A DNA stretch of 64,000 bases, from contig CM018606.1 of NCBI GenBank assembly GCA_009192285.1, positions 2,284,081 to 2,348,080 on the forward strand, read 5' to 3'. The stretch is from Morchella semilibera (lineage: Eukaryota > Ascomycota > Pezizomycetes > Pezizales > Morchellaceae). Position 1 is the stretch's first letter. Every line of letters starts with the position of its first letter. The notes beneath the pieces are model-generated. The model was given only the letters and a program-made list of their open reading frames with translations. It was not told the DNA's origin and ran no database searches. Shown piece after piece: positions 10,985-22,425 of this stretch. The position numbers and the translations under genes are program-made.

Positions 10985-11373
10985 GAGTAGCGGTTTCATA
11001 GTGAAACACGCTGAAGAGGGGTGGGGCATTTGAGATTTTGTTTTTTTGTGGTGTGGGTCAGCTTTGTGCCTTTGATTGGGCAAGATTTGCTACTGGTTTG
11101 GTTTGAACTCTATCATTGCAATTGATCTGCCCCGTAAACCGGTCGCCAAGAACCAAGTATTTCGGGGGTAGATACGTTGGTGGGAAAAATTAAAACGCTC
11201 TACCTTTGAGTGAGTTAGGGTTAGCTAGTAGACTTATTTGCATTATCGGTGCAATTAACTCTCAGTTTGCTGACCAATACTATATCTGATGATGAACCTC
11301 TCCAGGGATGTGTATAGTAATATATGAGTGCTTTTAATAATTCAATTGCCTCGTCCTAGCTTGTAGATACATG

Positions 11374-11460
11374 TACTACGGTGACAAGGGTAAGTGATTA
11401 GAACACGGCGGTGCGGTTTGCGTTGCTACGTTCTACTCACTTACCCTTGACACCGGAGTA
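11374..11460. mobile_element. short MITE, TA-flanked
   Basis: Left arm CGGTGACAAGGGTAAGTGAT; right arm in reverse complement CGGTGTCAAGGGTAAGTGAG. About 28 bp pair with a few mismatches around a 30-bp loop. TA lies at each edge. Confidence 0.65.
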
Positions 11461-11661
11461 CAGCGTTGTACTCTACTAATAAACTGTACGTTGTCGGAAA
11501 CCTCCAGGGAACTACATGTACTGGCCTGTTACAACTGGCAAGTTCTGGATAGACTTTCCCCTGCCTGGGTACATGTATATAACGTATATGTATACATTAT
11601 AATTACCGCCGGTGGTATAAGCACTGAATTTCAGCCCCCGCGCCACGTCTTTTTTTTTTTA

Positions 11662-11987
11662 ATAGAGCGTATTTACCAAGTGTCAAATTCAACAATTGAC
11701 ACTTTAAGAATGACGGTTGCGAGAGGCAAAATTGACATTTCCCCTCAGTTACCTAATTAACTACATCAGGAAGGATGATAGGAAAAACCCCATAGATAAA
11801 TAATTCTTCACGCTTACTGTGAAATACGCTGGATGGATATGAACTACACACAGTATAGTAAACATATCCAGGCGTATCCTACATCCCCCACCTGTGGGCC
11901 TAGTCAGAACTGACAGTTTCGGCAACCCACTTTTTAATATGGCAAAGTGTAAATTGTGGGTTTTGACACTTCGTAAATACGCTCTAA
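11662..11987. mobile_element. MITE of about 325 bp
   Basis: Left terminus AGAGCGTATTTACCAAGTGT then CAAA; right terminus in reverse complement AGAGCGTATTTACGAAGTGT then CAAA. There is one mismatch in about 24 bp and TA next to both ends. The interior contains a second, smaller inverted repeat (ACGCTGGATGGATATG against CATATCCAGGCGT). Open frames inside show no family signature. Confidence 0.65.
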
Positions 11988-12541
11988 TTCATACTTTCAT
12001 ACAGGGACTAAACAAAACCTATCCCCGCGCCACGCCGTCCTGGGTTAGTATAACATACATGTACCCCGGGGGTCCTCAAAGTGATGCAACGGCGACAAAA
12101 ACCACAAATTTCGTAGCTACTGGCCACCATGTCCAAAAGTTGAGAAGTAATTTATATATGTCCAATTGCATCAGGCGGAGCTATATAATAAATACATATA
12201 GTAAATGGAAATACAAATGGAAAAAATTGACTAGGTCTAGCTTTGATAGTGGTCGCGACACTAGAATATCGAGCCTGTTGCATGTAAGCGCCGTGAGGAA
12301 ACGTAGCGTTTAGCCATTACTACAGGTGTCCGCACCAATGTCATCTCTAGCTACTTAAGCAGTCTTTTGTCTTGTTTTCACTTATCATCTTCAAGAATAA
12401 TATCATCCCTTGGTCAGTCGAAGTTAGGACAGTCTTTAATTCGTATCATTCGACGAAGCAGAGACTGTACACAACAACCGGCCAACAATGCCCAAAACAA
12501 TATGGAGGTAAAAAAAAACTTGATTCAAATTTAACTACGGG

Positions 12542-15500
12542 CTATAATTTCCCAGCTGCTCCATGTACAAAAGTCCTTGTCGGGGCTGGTACCTTGGAAA
12601 CAGATGCCTTCTCGCCCTCCTTCTCGCCCTCCTTCTCGATTTTATCCTCAAACTCAGCCGTCAATGCCAGCTTCAGACTCATCCCGTAAAGGTTATCGGC
12701 GATGTCTAATGCCCTACCAGCATGTACAGCTGATTCCACGACCGGTGGCTCTTTGACATAGGGTCTATCCGCAACCTCGTCGAAGATGGTATTAAACGGC
12801 TCGTTGAGGTCCAGATTAAGCTTCTTGCAGCTTTTGTCGTTGTTGATACGGCAGTATATGAAACCCCTAATCTCGGGGTCCAAATCTTCTTCGTATCCCC
12901 TCTTGCGGAGTTCACCCAGGACGTTCAGGACGACGTCACATAGTCCATCTTTTCCGAGCTTAGGCTTGAAGGCACCCTTTCTGGATTCAAGGCGGCAGTC
13001 GTTGACGTAGATCTCCAACGGATCACTCATATGTCTCTTTCTCTGGCTTGCACAGAGATCCGTACGGTAGTACGATTGGTGAGTGTCCCAGATGCCCATA
13101 CTACGCCATACTTGCTCAGTCTCGTCTCCCCAGAAGCCACACGAACAGGGAAGGTTCTTCTTGGAAGTGCTAGAGCTAAGTTTGTCGAAGTGTCCAAAGT
13201 CACGGAGACCATTGTTCCAATTATGGCGCGAGATGCAGACAGGGATGGTGAAGACACCAGCGGCGGATGGGTCTGCGATGGTCTCGGGGGAGGGACGCTT
13301 GTCTAGGCTGACAAGAATAGAGGTGTCATCGTGCGCGCCGAGGTGGCTACGAACAGAGGAGGTTATGACATCCTGTGAGCCCGTTGGGTTAGTGGGGTGG
13401 GTTCAATAAAATTGGGGAGGGACATTCTACCCTGGGATTAACGCCCCAATCATCCTCCCAAGTATCACTTCCTGCAGGCCTCTCATTGTAGTGCCTAGTC
13501 TTATCTCCACGAGTGGCCCACTTGTACATGTAGCAAGCAAGCTCTACCGGTTCGTCTCCAAGCCCCCTGGCACGACTCTGCTCTGAGGTGAGAGTTATGC
13601 AAGACTTGAGGTCTGCAGGTCCGGTATTGTCCTTACTGCAGCTGCTAGCGGGGTCACCAGAGTTGTGGTGCGGCTTCTTGCGGCTTTGGTGGTCGTGGGT
13701 GCAGGTAATATAGACCTTTTGAGTCTTCAATGCGGAGTTCAAGGCCTTGTGGAAAATGTTTTTGGTGATTTTGCTGGAAGTTGTTAGTGTGGGAAAAGAA
13801 GGATGAGAAGGAGAAAGAATTACTTTTCAATATCATAGTGGGTGAATTCCTTGAGCATATGGCTGTTAGATGGTAGGTAAAGCCCAGTGGAGAGGACGAA
13901 CGAAAGCGTTGTTTCGCCTGTGAATATTCCACAGCGATTAGCATAAGGACAAATATACTACAGAGCATTTATTTCCGGGAAACAAACCCGAAGTACCGCA
14001 CTCAGAAGGATTCATCATCTCATCGTGTGCCCTTCTCAGCTGTGTCCTCGCCTGTCTTGTACTCTCTTGGATTCTGAGTGACAACCAAGCCAGATTAATA
14101 TCTTGTTTCGGGGCCTCATCTTCGGCCGCGAGCCAATCGTTGATCTCTAGTAGGACGGTCGGCAGCCATCCTACGAAAGCCTTGATTCCAACTCTCTTCG
14201 CATCATTCTTCAGTTTCCACATTTTTCTATCTGCTTCCTCCTTGAATTCCCTCATCGCCTTGATCCTATCATTCTCCTCCTGGTAGAGGCCCTTCCATGT
14301 GTACTCAGCGTGGGATGGCGGATGAGCTGGCCCGCCCTCCCTCTCGAACAGCTCTCCTTCGCGACGTTTCCATCCACAGCGAGTTAGACGGTCAAAGATG
14401 TTGTTATACCCGCCCTTCCACGCACTCCCGTCCGGTTGTTTCTCTGTCTCGCGCTCTGTACCTTTATACAGCCACCACCACTCTTCGCCAGAGTTGTACG
14501 TCCGTCCATAATATTCTTTTTCGCGGCTCCCGCGCATGCCAGTAGCGTGCGCATAGAAGCCGAGATGCTGCTGGGCCTCGAGAGTATCCTTGAGTTGTCC
14601 GGGCCACTCGTGCGCGTAGACGGCATCAAACATTATAGCGGTGCGTAGGAAGAGCCACGAGACATGTTCCATCTCGACACGGCGCGCTATATCGGTATCA
14701 AAGTGCTCAAGCTGCTTGTGGAGATTCTCGATCACTTGTACAAAGGGCACGAACGGCGTAAGGAGCTCCATGAGCTGGCCCATACCGGTGATGACCAGGT
14801 GCAGCATCAACTTGACATCATCGGCGTGCGTGTGACGCTTGGACCAGAAGAAGTCGAAAGCCATTTTTGGCGCCATTAGCCCAACGTTGCTTTGCGCATG
14901 TGTAAGTCCGGACTGGTGATAATGTATTTTTATTAGTATTCATTCTTTGAAATTGCCAAGAAATCTGGAAATGATCGGTATTGCAGGAAAATTTAAAAGA
15001 GTCAAGGGTGTGGTTTTCGAACTTACATGGATCAAATCGGTAACAGCAGTGAAATGTGCGACAGAAGTGAGGACAAAGTAGACGTTCCTCGCCTCCTCAA
15101 GATCCTCGATCGCCATAACGATCTCCTTGCAAGAGACTGTACAGCCCTGAGTATTTCCCACGCTACAACTCCAGCCCTCCTCACCCAGGTACCTATATGC
15201 CAATGACCCTATAAGCCCATGGGTCTGCCTAAGAAAGTCGCCACTCGTAGCAGCGGTGTATGTCTCGAGAAAATCGGAGGCACCAGACATGATCCAATTC
15301 TCAGGGCTGAGGTTGAAGAACTGGTTTTGACAGATAACAGAGGCCTCCGAGACAGTAAGCGGAGTGGTACGCCGTGGTGATGTAGGTAATATTAGGAGGT
15401 CCTTAAGGGGAGGGGGGTACGAGCGCGAAAATAGGCGGCGGGGAATGTAAACGGGGATATCAGTTCCGTTATTTCCGTTCTCACGATCCTCATTAGCTTT

Positions 15501-15665
15501 AACAGCATTTTCGACCAAAACTTTAGTATTTTCCACCTGATTCGCCCCATATTGGGCCTCGAGAGGGGTTGTTATTGAGTGAATCGCGGCATATCGGGTC
15601 GCTCCCACAAGTATTTGTGGTGCGGTGAGCAGTAAAGCGATGACGGGAATGTATCCGAACTTCAT
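12542..15665 (-). CDS. large secreted protein of unknown family, 943 residues
   Basis: Five exons: 15027-15665, 13988-14912, 13824-13917, 13431-13773 and 12542-13372. All junctions keep frame, giving 943 residues. The N-terminus has a signal peptide (MKFGYIPVIALLLTAPQILV) and no later membrane span, so it should be secreted. The first third has paired cysteines (CQNQFFNLSPENW and WSCSVGNTQGCTVSC). The middle is Trp- and Lys-rich and helical (exon 2). The last third has VFTIPVCISRHNWNNGLRDF, LPCSCGFWGDETEQVW and a Cys-containing IRGFIYCRINNDKSCKKLNL. The tail is short and charged, EKEGEKEGEK. I do not recognise a catalogued domain; the spaced cysteines suggest disulfides. The exon 2 donor is uncertain: GTTTGT at 13987 is used here, with a GTACTT site 11 bp earlier also in phase. 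A TATA-like ATAAAAAG lies about 60 bp upstream of the ATG. Confidence 0.8.
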
Positions 15666-16738
15666 GTTTTCTGTGTGTAAGATGAGTGTTCAAAATGTGT
15701 GCTCTTGGGGGGGGGATTCTGGGCCTTTTTATCACTGCTAGCGCGGATGGTGCATGGCATTATTTGTGCGTTGAGGGGGGGGGGTTGTAACCCTCTCGCT
15801 ATCCCAAGGCCTCGGATTAGTGCGAGCAGATAGTCCGTCATTGCAGCCATTAATACTAGTTGATCATGAGTGCACAATTTTGTGGGATTGTGCGTGGAGA
15901 GCTAGAGGGGGTGTCCCAACTAGGATTGACTCCAAAGGGATTGACTCCAAAGGTATTGGTGGGATGTGTCATGATCCAAAAAGCGACGGAGAAAACTTAA
16001 AAATGCAAAAGTTTTGTCATGAAATGCATTCCTTGGAGATTCTAGATATTTAGGATAGATCATGGCCTGCCATTTCAGGAGTCGCCCGATAATCCGGAAA
16101 ATCCTCTGCCTGCAGCTACATGTAGTTAATATGAAATCTTCTCTCGAGTGGTACACATGCACACTCAACTTGGTCATATTGTGCCTAAAAGGCTGTAAGT
16201 TTTCAAGCAGATTTGGGCGGACATCACTACTTCATAGGTGTTGTAGCTTAATTGTTGTTAATGACTCGTCTCTATCTATCCTGATATATTAACCCTTTAT
16301 TCATGGTTTCATAACGTTTCCAGGCCCAAGTATATACTGATATTGCATGTAGACACAGGAAAAATCCGCTACTAAAGGGAGAGGTTAATACGGTAACAAT
16401 ACGTACTCTTTCTCTAATGCCGGTTTAATTCAACCCTGTGGTAGTGATCTCATCCCCCTTTTTCATTATACTATAATATGTAAACTACTTACCTTGACTA
16501 GCAGAAATGGTTCTTGGTGATGATGGACAAGCTTATACTAGTTACTTATTTAGAAAAAGATGTAATGACGCCACCGCTACCACCGCCCCACTCACACCCA
16601 TTTGATTGACTCTTTTACTAACTACATGTAGTATATCAGTAGCTATGAATTAAATATAAGCTATATGTATATACTACTACGCGCGTACTAATGTCCGTCT
16701 GTGATAATCATACCCAAACTCGAATCAGGGAGGAAGGT

Positions 16739-16908
16739 ACGGCACGAGGAAATAGGGTGAAATCACTACCATAGGACTACGGAATTTAGCGACAAGCACT
16801 TACGTACCGAATTAAATCGGCGCTAGAAGAAAGGCCCTGTAGAAATACCGCATTGCTAGAGTATCAGCGGGAATACCGTAGTGATCCCTCTCATCTTTTT
16901 AGTGTAGT
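16739..16908. mobile_element. MITE, CAGTA-end family
   Basis: The left part GGGTGAAATCACTACCATAG then GACTACGGAATT is shared almost base for base with the 17.5-kb copy in reverse orientation. The right end GCGGGAATACCGTAGTGATC then CC is shared with the 4.9-kb copy. Outer termini are eroded. Confidence 0.65.
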
Positions 16909-17459
16909 AGGTAAAATGCTGCTATGAAGTCCTCTTTCTGTCTTCAACCCTAACCCTGATTACACCAGGTGGTCCTCCACATAAGGTCAAACCCCATAAC
17001 ACACACAAATCTCAATACACAGTTAGATAAACATGTCCGTAATAACTCTTCTTTAGAGATTGGTTACATAGGTTTGAGGTAAGGATTTGGTCTCGCCCGC
17101 GGATGGGAAGTGTAATTTAATCCTTAAAGCCATGGATTTAAAATAGCTCGTCAATGGCCATGGCCATGGTAGAACACTGATCGCGAGAAACATATTAAGC
17201 CGAGATCCCGTAGAATACCGATCGGTGTTAGGTATACCTATAGTAACGCCTTCTTGAGCCGCTGAGGAAGCTACCGCGGCCGTTCTACCACAAATCTAGT
17301 GGGGGTAATTCAGGTACACTCTCAGATTCTCATCGCTGCTCAGATAAGTATAATCATAAAGTCTCAACGCAAGATCACATGTACAGGCCGGAAACGGGAC
17401 TAGAGGTGGGTCTACCCCCCGCCCCCCCCCCCCCACCCCCTAAGTCGCTCAACTAATTA

Positions 17460-17662
17460 CAGTACCAAAATTAGGAAGGGTGGGATCACTACGCTAGCAA
17501 TGCGGTAAGAATACGGTACTGGTAGTCTTGTACCCATCCCCTACGAGCAGCTTTAGGAGGGCTTGGTACGAGCCTACGGTATTGGTACAGTACTCTTTTC
17601 GGTATTTCTCACTGAATTCCGTAGTCCTATGGTAGTGATTTCACCCCGTTTCTTTCATACTG
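17460..17662. mobile_element. MITE, CAGTA-end family, fullest copy
   Basis: It is flanked by TA on both sides: ta-CAGTACCAAAATTAGG at the left and TTTCTTTCATACTG-ta at the right. Sub-terminal GGGTGGGATCACTAC and GTAGTGATTTCACCCC are inverted repeats. At 203 bp it is the most complete copy and defines the family. CAGTA termini and TA duplication fit pogo/Tc1-mariner-mobilised elements. It has no coding capacity. Confidence 0.75.
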
Positions 17663-18177
17663 TATATAATGAGAGCTCCGAATCTGTTTTGTAGTTTCCA
17701 TGGAGGCCGCTTCCGCCGAGCTAGCCCATTTGCATGGTCGGTTGATCACCTGACCATTTTTTGTGTTCCCACTCGGCCTTCCCCCCTTCAAAATAAAAAT
17801 AACAGTAATGAATATAAAATTACGGAGAAACGTAAAATGCCAGTTGAAAAGAGCTCAATTCTTGGTGGCCGAATCGACGGAAAGACTGGCGCATCATCCT
17901 CAATCACTCGCCCCCCATAGGTGATCGCTCGATACTGATAAAATACTAAAAATGAGAGCTCGTGTCTAGCTTCGATAAAGAAACTCAAATGTAGTCTAAA
18001 GTATTATGACATCACCATCATCGTGTACCACAAACTAGTCCCCAACTCAGGGAAAACTACTACGTACATGCATACGTGTTAGATCCCACCCCACCACACA
18101 CAGACGCCCAACCCAGCCTAGGGACAGCTAGAAAGCAGGCCACAGAACAACTAAACACACACCTGACATCTGCCACT

Positions 18178-18330
18178 GTAGCTTAACGGCTATGGTGTCG
18201 CCCAGAGGGGCCGAGGTCTACTCGAGGGGCATCCTTCAAGAAGGTTGTTGGTTCGAGTCACCTCCCAGGCTTGGTCGAAAGACTGTGTGACTGGGTTAGG
18301 GGGTTCAAGTCCCCCTTTTTGTTGGTTCCC
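18178..18330 (+). repeat. tRNA-related / SINE-like segment
   Basis: A box-A-like TGTAGCTTAACGGC is followed by two box-B-like motifs, GGTTCGAGTCACC and GGGTTCAAGTCCCCC. The second forms a perfect T-arm (GGGGG, loop TTCAAGT, CCCCC). No 7-bp acceptor stem closes either half, so this is not a functional tRNA gene. A polymerase III-derived SINE or a rearranged tRNA relic are the alternatives. Confidence 0.4.
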
Positions 18331-19322
18331 GATCTGAAACTGGAGGCCATGTTTTTTAATTCTAAGATAATAATATAATCTCCGTCGATAAAATTCTTTA
18401 TTATTTATTTCTTGAAGCGCATGCGCATCATGCGAATCACAAGCACATTTCATATTCATGAACGGTCGGAGGTGGGTAAGATGAATTATACCCAATCATG
18501 TGCTTAAGTAAACATCCGACTTTTTATGATCTGTGTGGGTGTTGGGGCGATAGTTGAAGCTTCCATCATGGGTGATCACGTCGCGTATTGACTGTTGCCA
18601 AGAACATGGCCAGTTGAACAACAACCTTCAACCAACGTCCCCTAGCATTCAACAACCAAACCTCACTCCCCCCACCATGGCCCATATTTCATCACTTTGT
18701 AGCTGATTGATGAGAGCGGACCTTCATCCTTTCTTGAATAGACATGCAGGCCGCTATGGATTACGATGTCACAAGGAGCTATCCTTAACCTCAGGCAAGC
18801 TGGGATGGGTACGTTGGGGTAGATAGAGATAACTTACTCTCCTCCGGTATTGGGGCTTTTTCGAGCGTGTGGTCGTGAGTAAGCTCCTATTATTGGCGGG
18901 TTTGCTACGTACGATATGAACGGGGTGGTTGCTCCTGGAAGAGGGAAAGGAAAGTGGGGAGATCAGTCATTGGCCCCCATTCGTTGCACTTAATAAGTGA
19001 ATCAGACAATCAATCCATAGTGGTGGTTGTTGGGGACGTATGGTGAGTGAGAATCTGTGATGGAGTGAAGTACTAACAAGACCGCTCGATCGTTGTCTTT
19101 TCCGAGTCTATCACTTTCGTGTGCCTATTTGTTATGCATCATGCAGAAAGAGAATATCTATATATATGCTTTATTAGGATGATCTGAAGTTTATATTAAT
19201 TGGCTAACGGTATGTAGGCGTCTTTGAGGTACACCTACACACTTTAAAGTATATACCTGGAATCCATAGCATAGCTCTGGTAACAATGTCGGCGATCTGA
19301 CCAGATCTCTATAATCCAGCCC

Positions 19323-19660
19323 ATGCCCTTCAAAGTGATCATCATCGGCGCCGGCCTCTCCGGCACGCTCCTCGCCAATGGTCTCAAAAACCACAACATC
19401 TCCTACGACCTCTCCGAGCGCTCGTCCCCCTCAAACACCCACACTGGCTACTAGATCCGCCTGGGCGCTCCCGCGCTCGTCGGCCCCCGTGCCTGCCTCA
19501 CGCCCCCGTCAGAGCCGCGGTTTGCGCAAGGAGGTGAGGAGGGCCGGGGAGACGTATGAAAGGGAGATGGTGGAGAGGGCGTTTGGGTGGGTGGAGGCGA
19601 GCGCGGTGGGGGGAAGATGGGGAGATGGGGGAGCTGAGGTTTGAGGGGTGGAGCGGGTGG
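19323..19660 (+). pseudogene. FAD-dependent monooxygenase relic
   Basis: The ATG at 19323 opens a good Rossmann start, MPFKVIIIGAGLSGTLLANG, with the GxGxxG FAD-binding motif. The frame is stopped by a TAG at codon 44 (19452-19454) just where the family continues with IRLGAPALVG, which is still readable after the stop. The central 300 or so codons are missing. A C-terminal helix typical of the family (GLRKEVRRAGETYEREMVE then RAFGWVEAS) follows directly in another frame. So there is one stop, one large internal deletion and a frameshift. The fragment is strongly GC-rich against its AT-rich surroundings. It is related to, but not a simple copy of, the intact monooxygenase at 30-31.7 kb. Confidence 0.75.
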
Positions 19661-19769
19661 GGGAGGATGTGGATTATGAAGGTAGTGCTGGGGATGCTGG
19701 AGGGTGTGAGCTGGGCGCTGAGAATTGCGGGGTGGGAGGTGGGGGAAAGGTTGGGGGAGTTTAAAGAGC

Positions 19770-21640
19770 TGTAGGTATATTATGTGGGTAGATATACAAC
19801 TTATGCAGATTATTTAGTTAATGAATTCTTTTGGTTGTATCAATAACGATTCTCTTCTGGTGTAATAGAGAACTATATTCACTGGCATTTATATCTATTC
19901 AGTCCAATCCATTACTACATATATTTACTTTCAGCCCCTGTGAACTCAAAACTCATACACAAAACATTATATGGCATAAACACCCCAAAGTCGGCGTATC
20001 CGGTCCATCATGAGTTCCGACTCGAGCCTGAGGCCACTCACAAAATCTCACTCGACCCAGATTCCGCTCGGTCAGGGTTAGGGTTAATAATGTATCCAGG
20101 ATCAATACATCCAACAGGTATGATAGACCAACGTATGATAACTCCCCCGAGTAACGTATCCCACTGTGTGCCCATACTTTGGTTTTGTATGTGGGGCGGT
20201 GTTGGAAACAGCGGGGGTGGTTAGTAGTTCATAATTAGTGCAGGATAGAATTGATATTAGCCTCCTTGGCCACCTATTCACCGCCCTGCTGGGGGAGCTG
20301 TAGGCCCTGGTCGCTGTAGTATTACTGGCTCTCCCCCTGCCCTGTATACCGCCCAGTTTGCGGACCCGCTGGCGCGGAGGAGCCCGCTGGTGGTATTCTT
20401 TATGAGAGGAGGATATATAACAATGGGAAAGAACCACGAGCAGGGTGGTATATAACTATCTTTGAAACTTATATAGATATCCTCAGACAGGTTTGTGACA
20501 CAGCGCACGGGTACGTGGCGAAGATCGGGTACCCGCCGAAACGGCAGGCCTAATTCGTCTACCCGCTCACTCTTGTCTATCGGGGTTGTCGTGAAGAACG
20601 TCCTGGTTCTTTTGTGCCTAGTCTAAGCTATGCTAAACCAATGTTTTGCGGATGCCGTTGTTTCATGAATACTCGTTTCTGAGCTTTGGATTCTACATGT
20701 ATGTTCCCTGGTCTGAAGCGTTATGTTCCGGGTTCATCTATACCTCAAAGTAGGACGTTATTTCACTGCCAATCCCCGTAACTGGGCGCCCGAAAAGCTA
20801 TAGCTAATCCAACGAAAGTGCATAAAATGTAGAGAATCGATGATACATCCGTTTCCTCTGGTTACGAGAAAAATCAGAACTCCCGCGGGACAAAATGCTT
20901 GTGATGAGTTGAGTACCGTCCCTCATGAGCGAACTTTGCTATTGTGTCGATTATTCCCACCGTTGTTTCCACCAGGGCTTGAGCTGGATTGTCATAGCGT
21001 CCTAGCCACATGATGCCACCGTACCGGCCGTTGTTCTCTAATGATATAAAAACAGAACTTAATGTATACTTGTAAGTACAATAAGAACCTCATGCTCATG
21101 AGATATCTTATCGGATCCATATCGCATCATTAATCCCTAGTTCTGTACATATGTTTGAGGGGTCTGCCGAAGCTACTGGTCCCATCTGATCTTTTTTTCT
21201 TTGAGCTTAGGTAAGTAGGATAGCCCTCCTGTTTTATTGTCCTTGCCGCCCGAATTCATAATGGCCGGCTGGTTGAACTCCTAATAACATACATATCGGT
21301 TATTGTAACAGAACAATTCCAGACTTGGACGGTATCCATAATCCACAACTTGATAATGATACACTTTTGTATATATTGGCTCTTCGTGTTTAGAGTATTC
21401 CTTTAACCGGGTTTCCGTAAATGGGGATATGTAGGGCTACTAAAGTATGTAGTACTCTGGTTAGGCCACCACCGTGCTTTATAAGCCTTTTGTATGCCCT
21501 CCATGACGAGTCCCCCTCCGATATCATGACAGGTCGTGATCTTGATTTGACTAAAGCATCCGAAAGCCGCTATCTGGCCACTACCGTCGCAATAGCCAAG
21601 GCCGAATGTAATTTCGCCGACAAGGTCCCTGGCTCCAGAG
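19770..21640. other. intergenic region
   Basis: About 1.9 kb with no supported gene. A telomere-like GGGTTAGGGTTA occurs near 20077. No inverted-repeat element was recognised here. Confidence 0.5.
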
Positions 21641-21641
21641 A

Positions 21642-21653
21642 CTCTATATAAAG
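21642..21653 (+). promoter_or_regulatory. TATA-like element
   Basis: CTCTATATAAAG is followed by a pyrimidine-rich leader (CCTCTTCTTCTCCTCTTCG), a typical arrangement for a fungal promoter. It would drive the spliced-looking locus downstream. Confidence 0.4.
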
Positions 21654-21679
21654 CTCCTTCCTGTTCCTCTTCTTCTCCT

Positions 21680-22425
21680 CTTCGTAATCATCACCATCAT
21701 CGAGGGTGTGTAGAGGAATTGCAGAGCTCATCTCTCAATTCTAATACCCACAAATGGAGAAAGCTCAAGCTCCCAAAGGTATCTTCGCCTTTCAGGCCTT
21801 CCTTTCCTCGCCTCTCCCCCAACACCTTCCTTACCGGCCACCTCGCTCTCCCGGCCCTTGCCGCTCTATACCTATGGGTAAGGCTGGCCTCCTGTCCTCC
21901 GATGAGGTTGGAAAAGCTCGGCACAACTGGTGGAAATCCGAACCCCAGTTGTCGCTTATTGGGAGTTGCTTGGTTCGTATTTCTCTCCACTTCCCTGATT
22001 GATTGTGCTAACATTATGCCTCCACGGGCAGAACCCCAGCTAGCGGTATAATCCATGGTTCCTGAGGGCTCACCCTGATATTGGCCAATCGTAAGTCACC
22101 CCTATAATCTCTTCTCGTCGCGGTATATTGCTGACAGTTTCTATCCAGGAAGGCTTTGGATGGGTCAACGCAATCACGGCCCCAGCGGCCTTGACGCAGC
22201 CGCCAGTAGGACACTTTCTCCAAGAAAGTACTGGGGAAGATTTATTGAGAGGGATGGGGGTTCGTAAGTCGCTTATCCAACCCTTTCCCGCCGTGATCTC
22301 TTGCTAATAACCCTCTTTTTAATAGCCCTCCCTCTCTCCCCAGCCTGCTAGTCCTGAGAGGGGTTTGGGAAGCCCATTACGACCAAGTCTCCAGTGTCGG
22401 ACCCGAAAGCGTTCATTTAAAGTGA
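21680..22425 (+). other. spliced-looking locus without a firm coding frame
   Basis: Behind a TATA-like box and pyrimidine-rich leader there are two strong introns. One runs from GTAAGTCACC (about 22091) through a GCTGAC branch to TATCCAG (22149). The other runs from GTAAGTCGC (about 22264) through TGCTAATAA to TTAATAG (22325). The exon between and the one after share one open frame ending at a TGA near 22420. Upstream, an ATG at 21754 opens an 82-codon frame that I cannot join to the later exons without meeting a stop. It may be a non-coding RNA, a decayed gene, or a gene whose first introns I have misplaced. Confidence 0.35.

Larger units (their letters stand above)
8970..12541. other. MITE-dense gene-free block
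   Basis: About 3.6 kb with no convincing coding region. It holds six or more inverted-repeat elements (listed separately) and the densest cluster of TACATGTA octamers in the window (about 13 between 9.3 and 12.1 kb). Open frames here fall in the elements and have no family signature. Confidence 0.65.
15666..19322. other. long intergenic region
   Basis: About 3.7 kb without a supported protein gene. It contains a 15-bp direct repeat (GGATTGACTCCAAAG twice, near 15924-15953), two MITEs of the CAGTA-end family, a C-run at about 17415-17434 and a tRNA-like segment at 18178-18330. The remainder shows no recognisable structure. Confidence 0.55.

Noticed and set aside
11894-12313. A 139-codon plus-strand frame.
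   Set aside because: It starts inside a MITE and has no family signature or coding-like composition.
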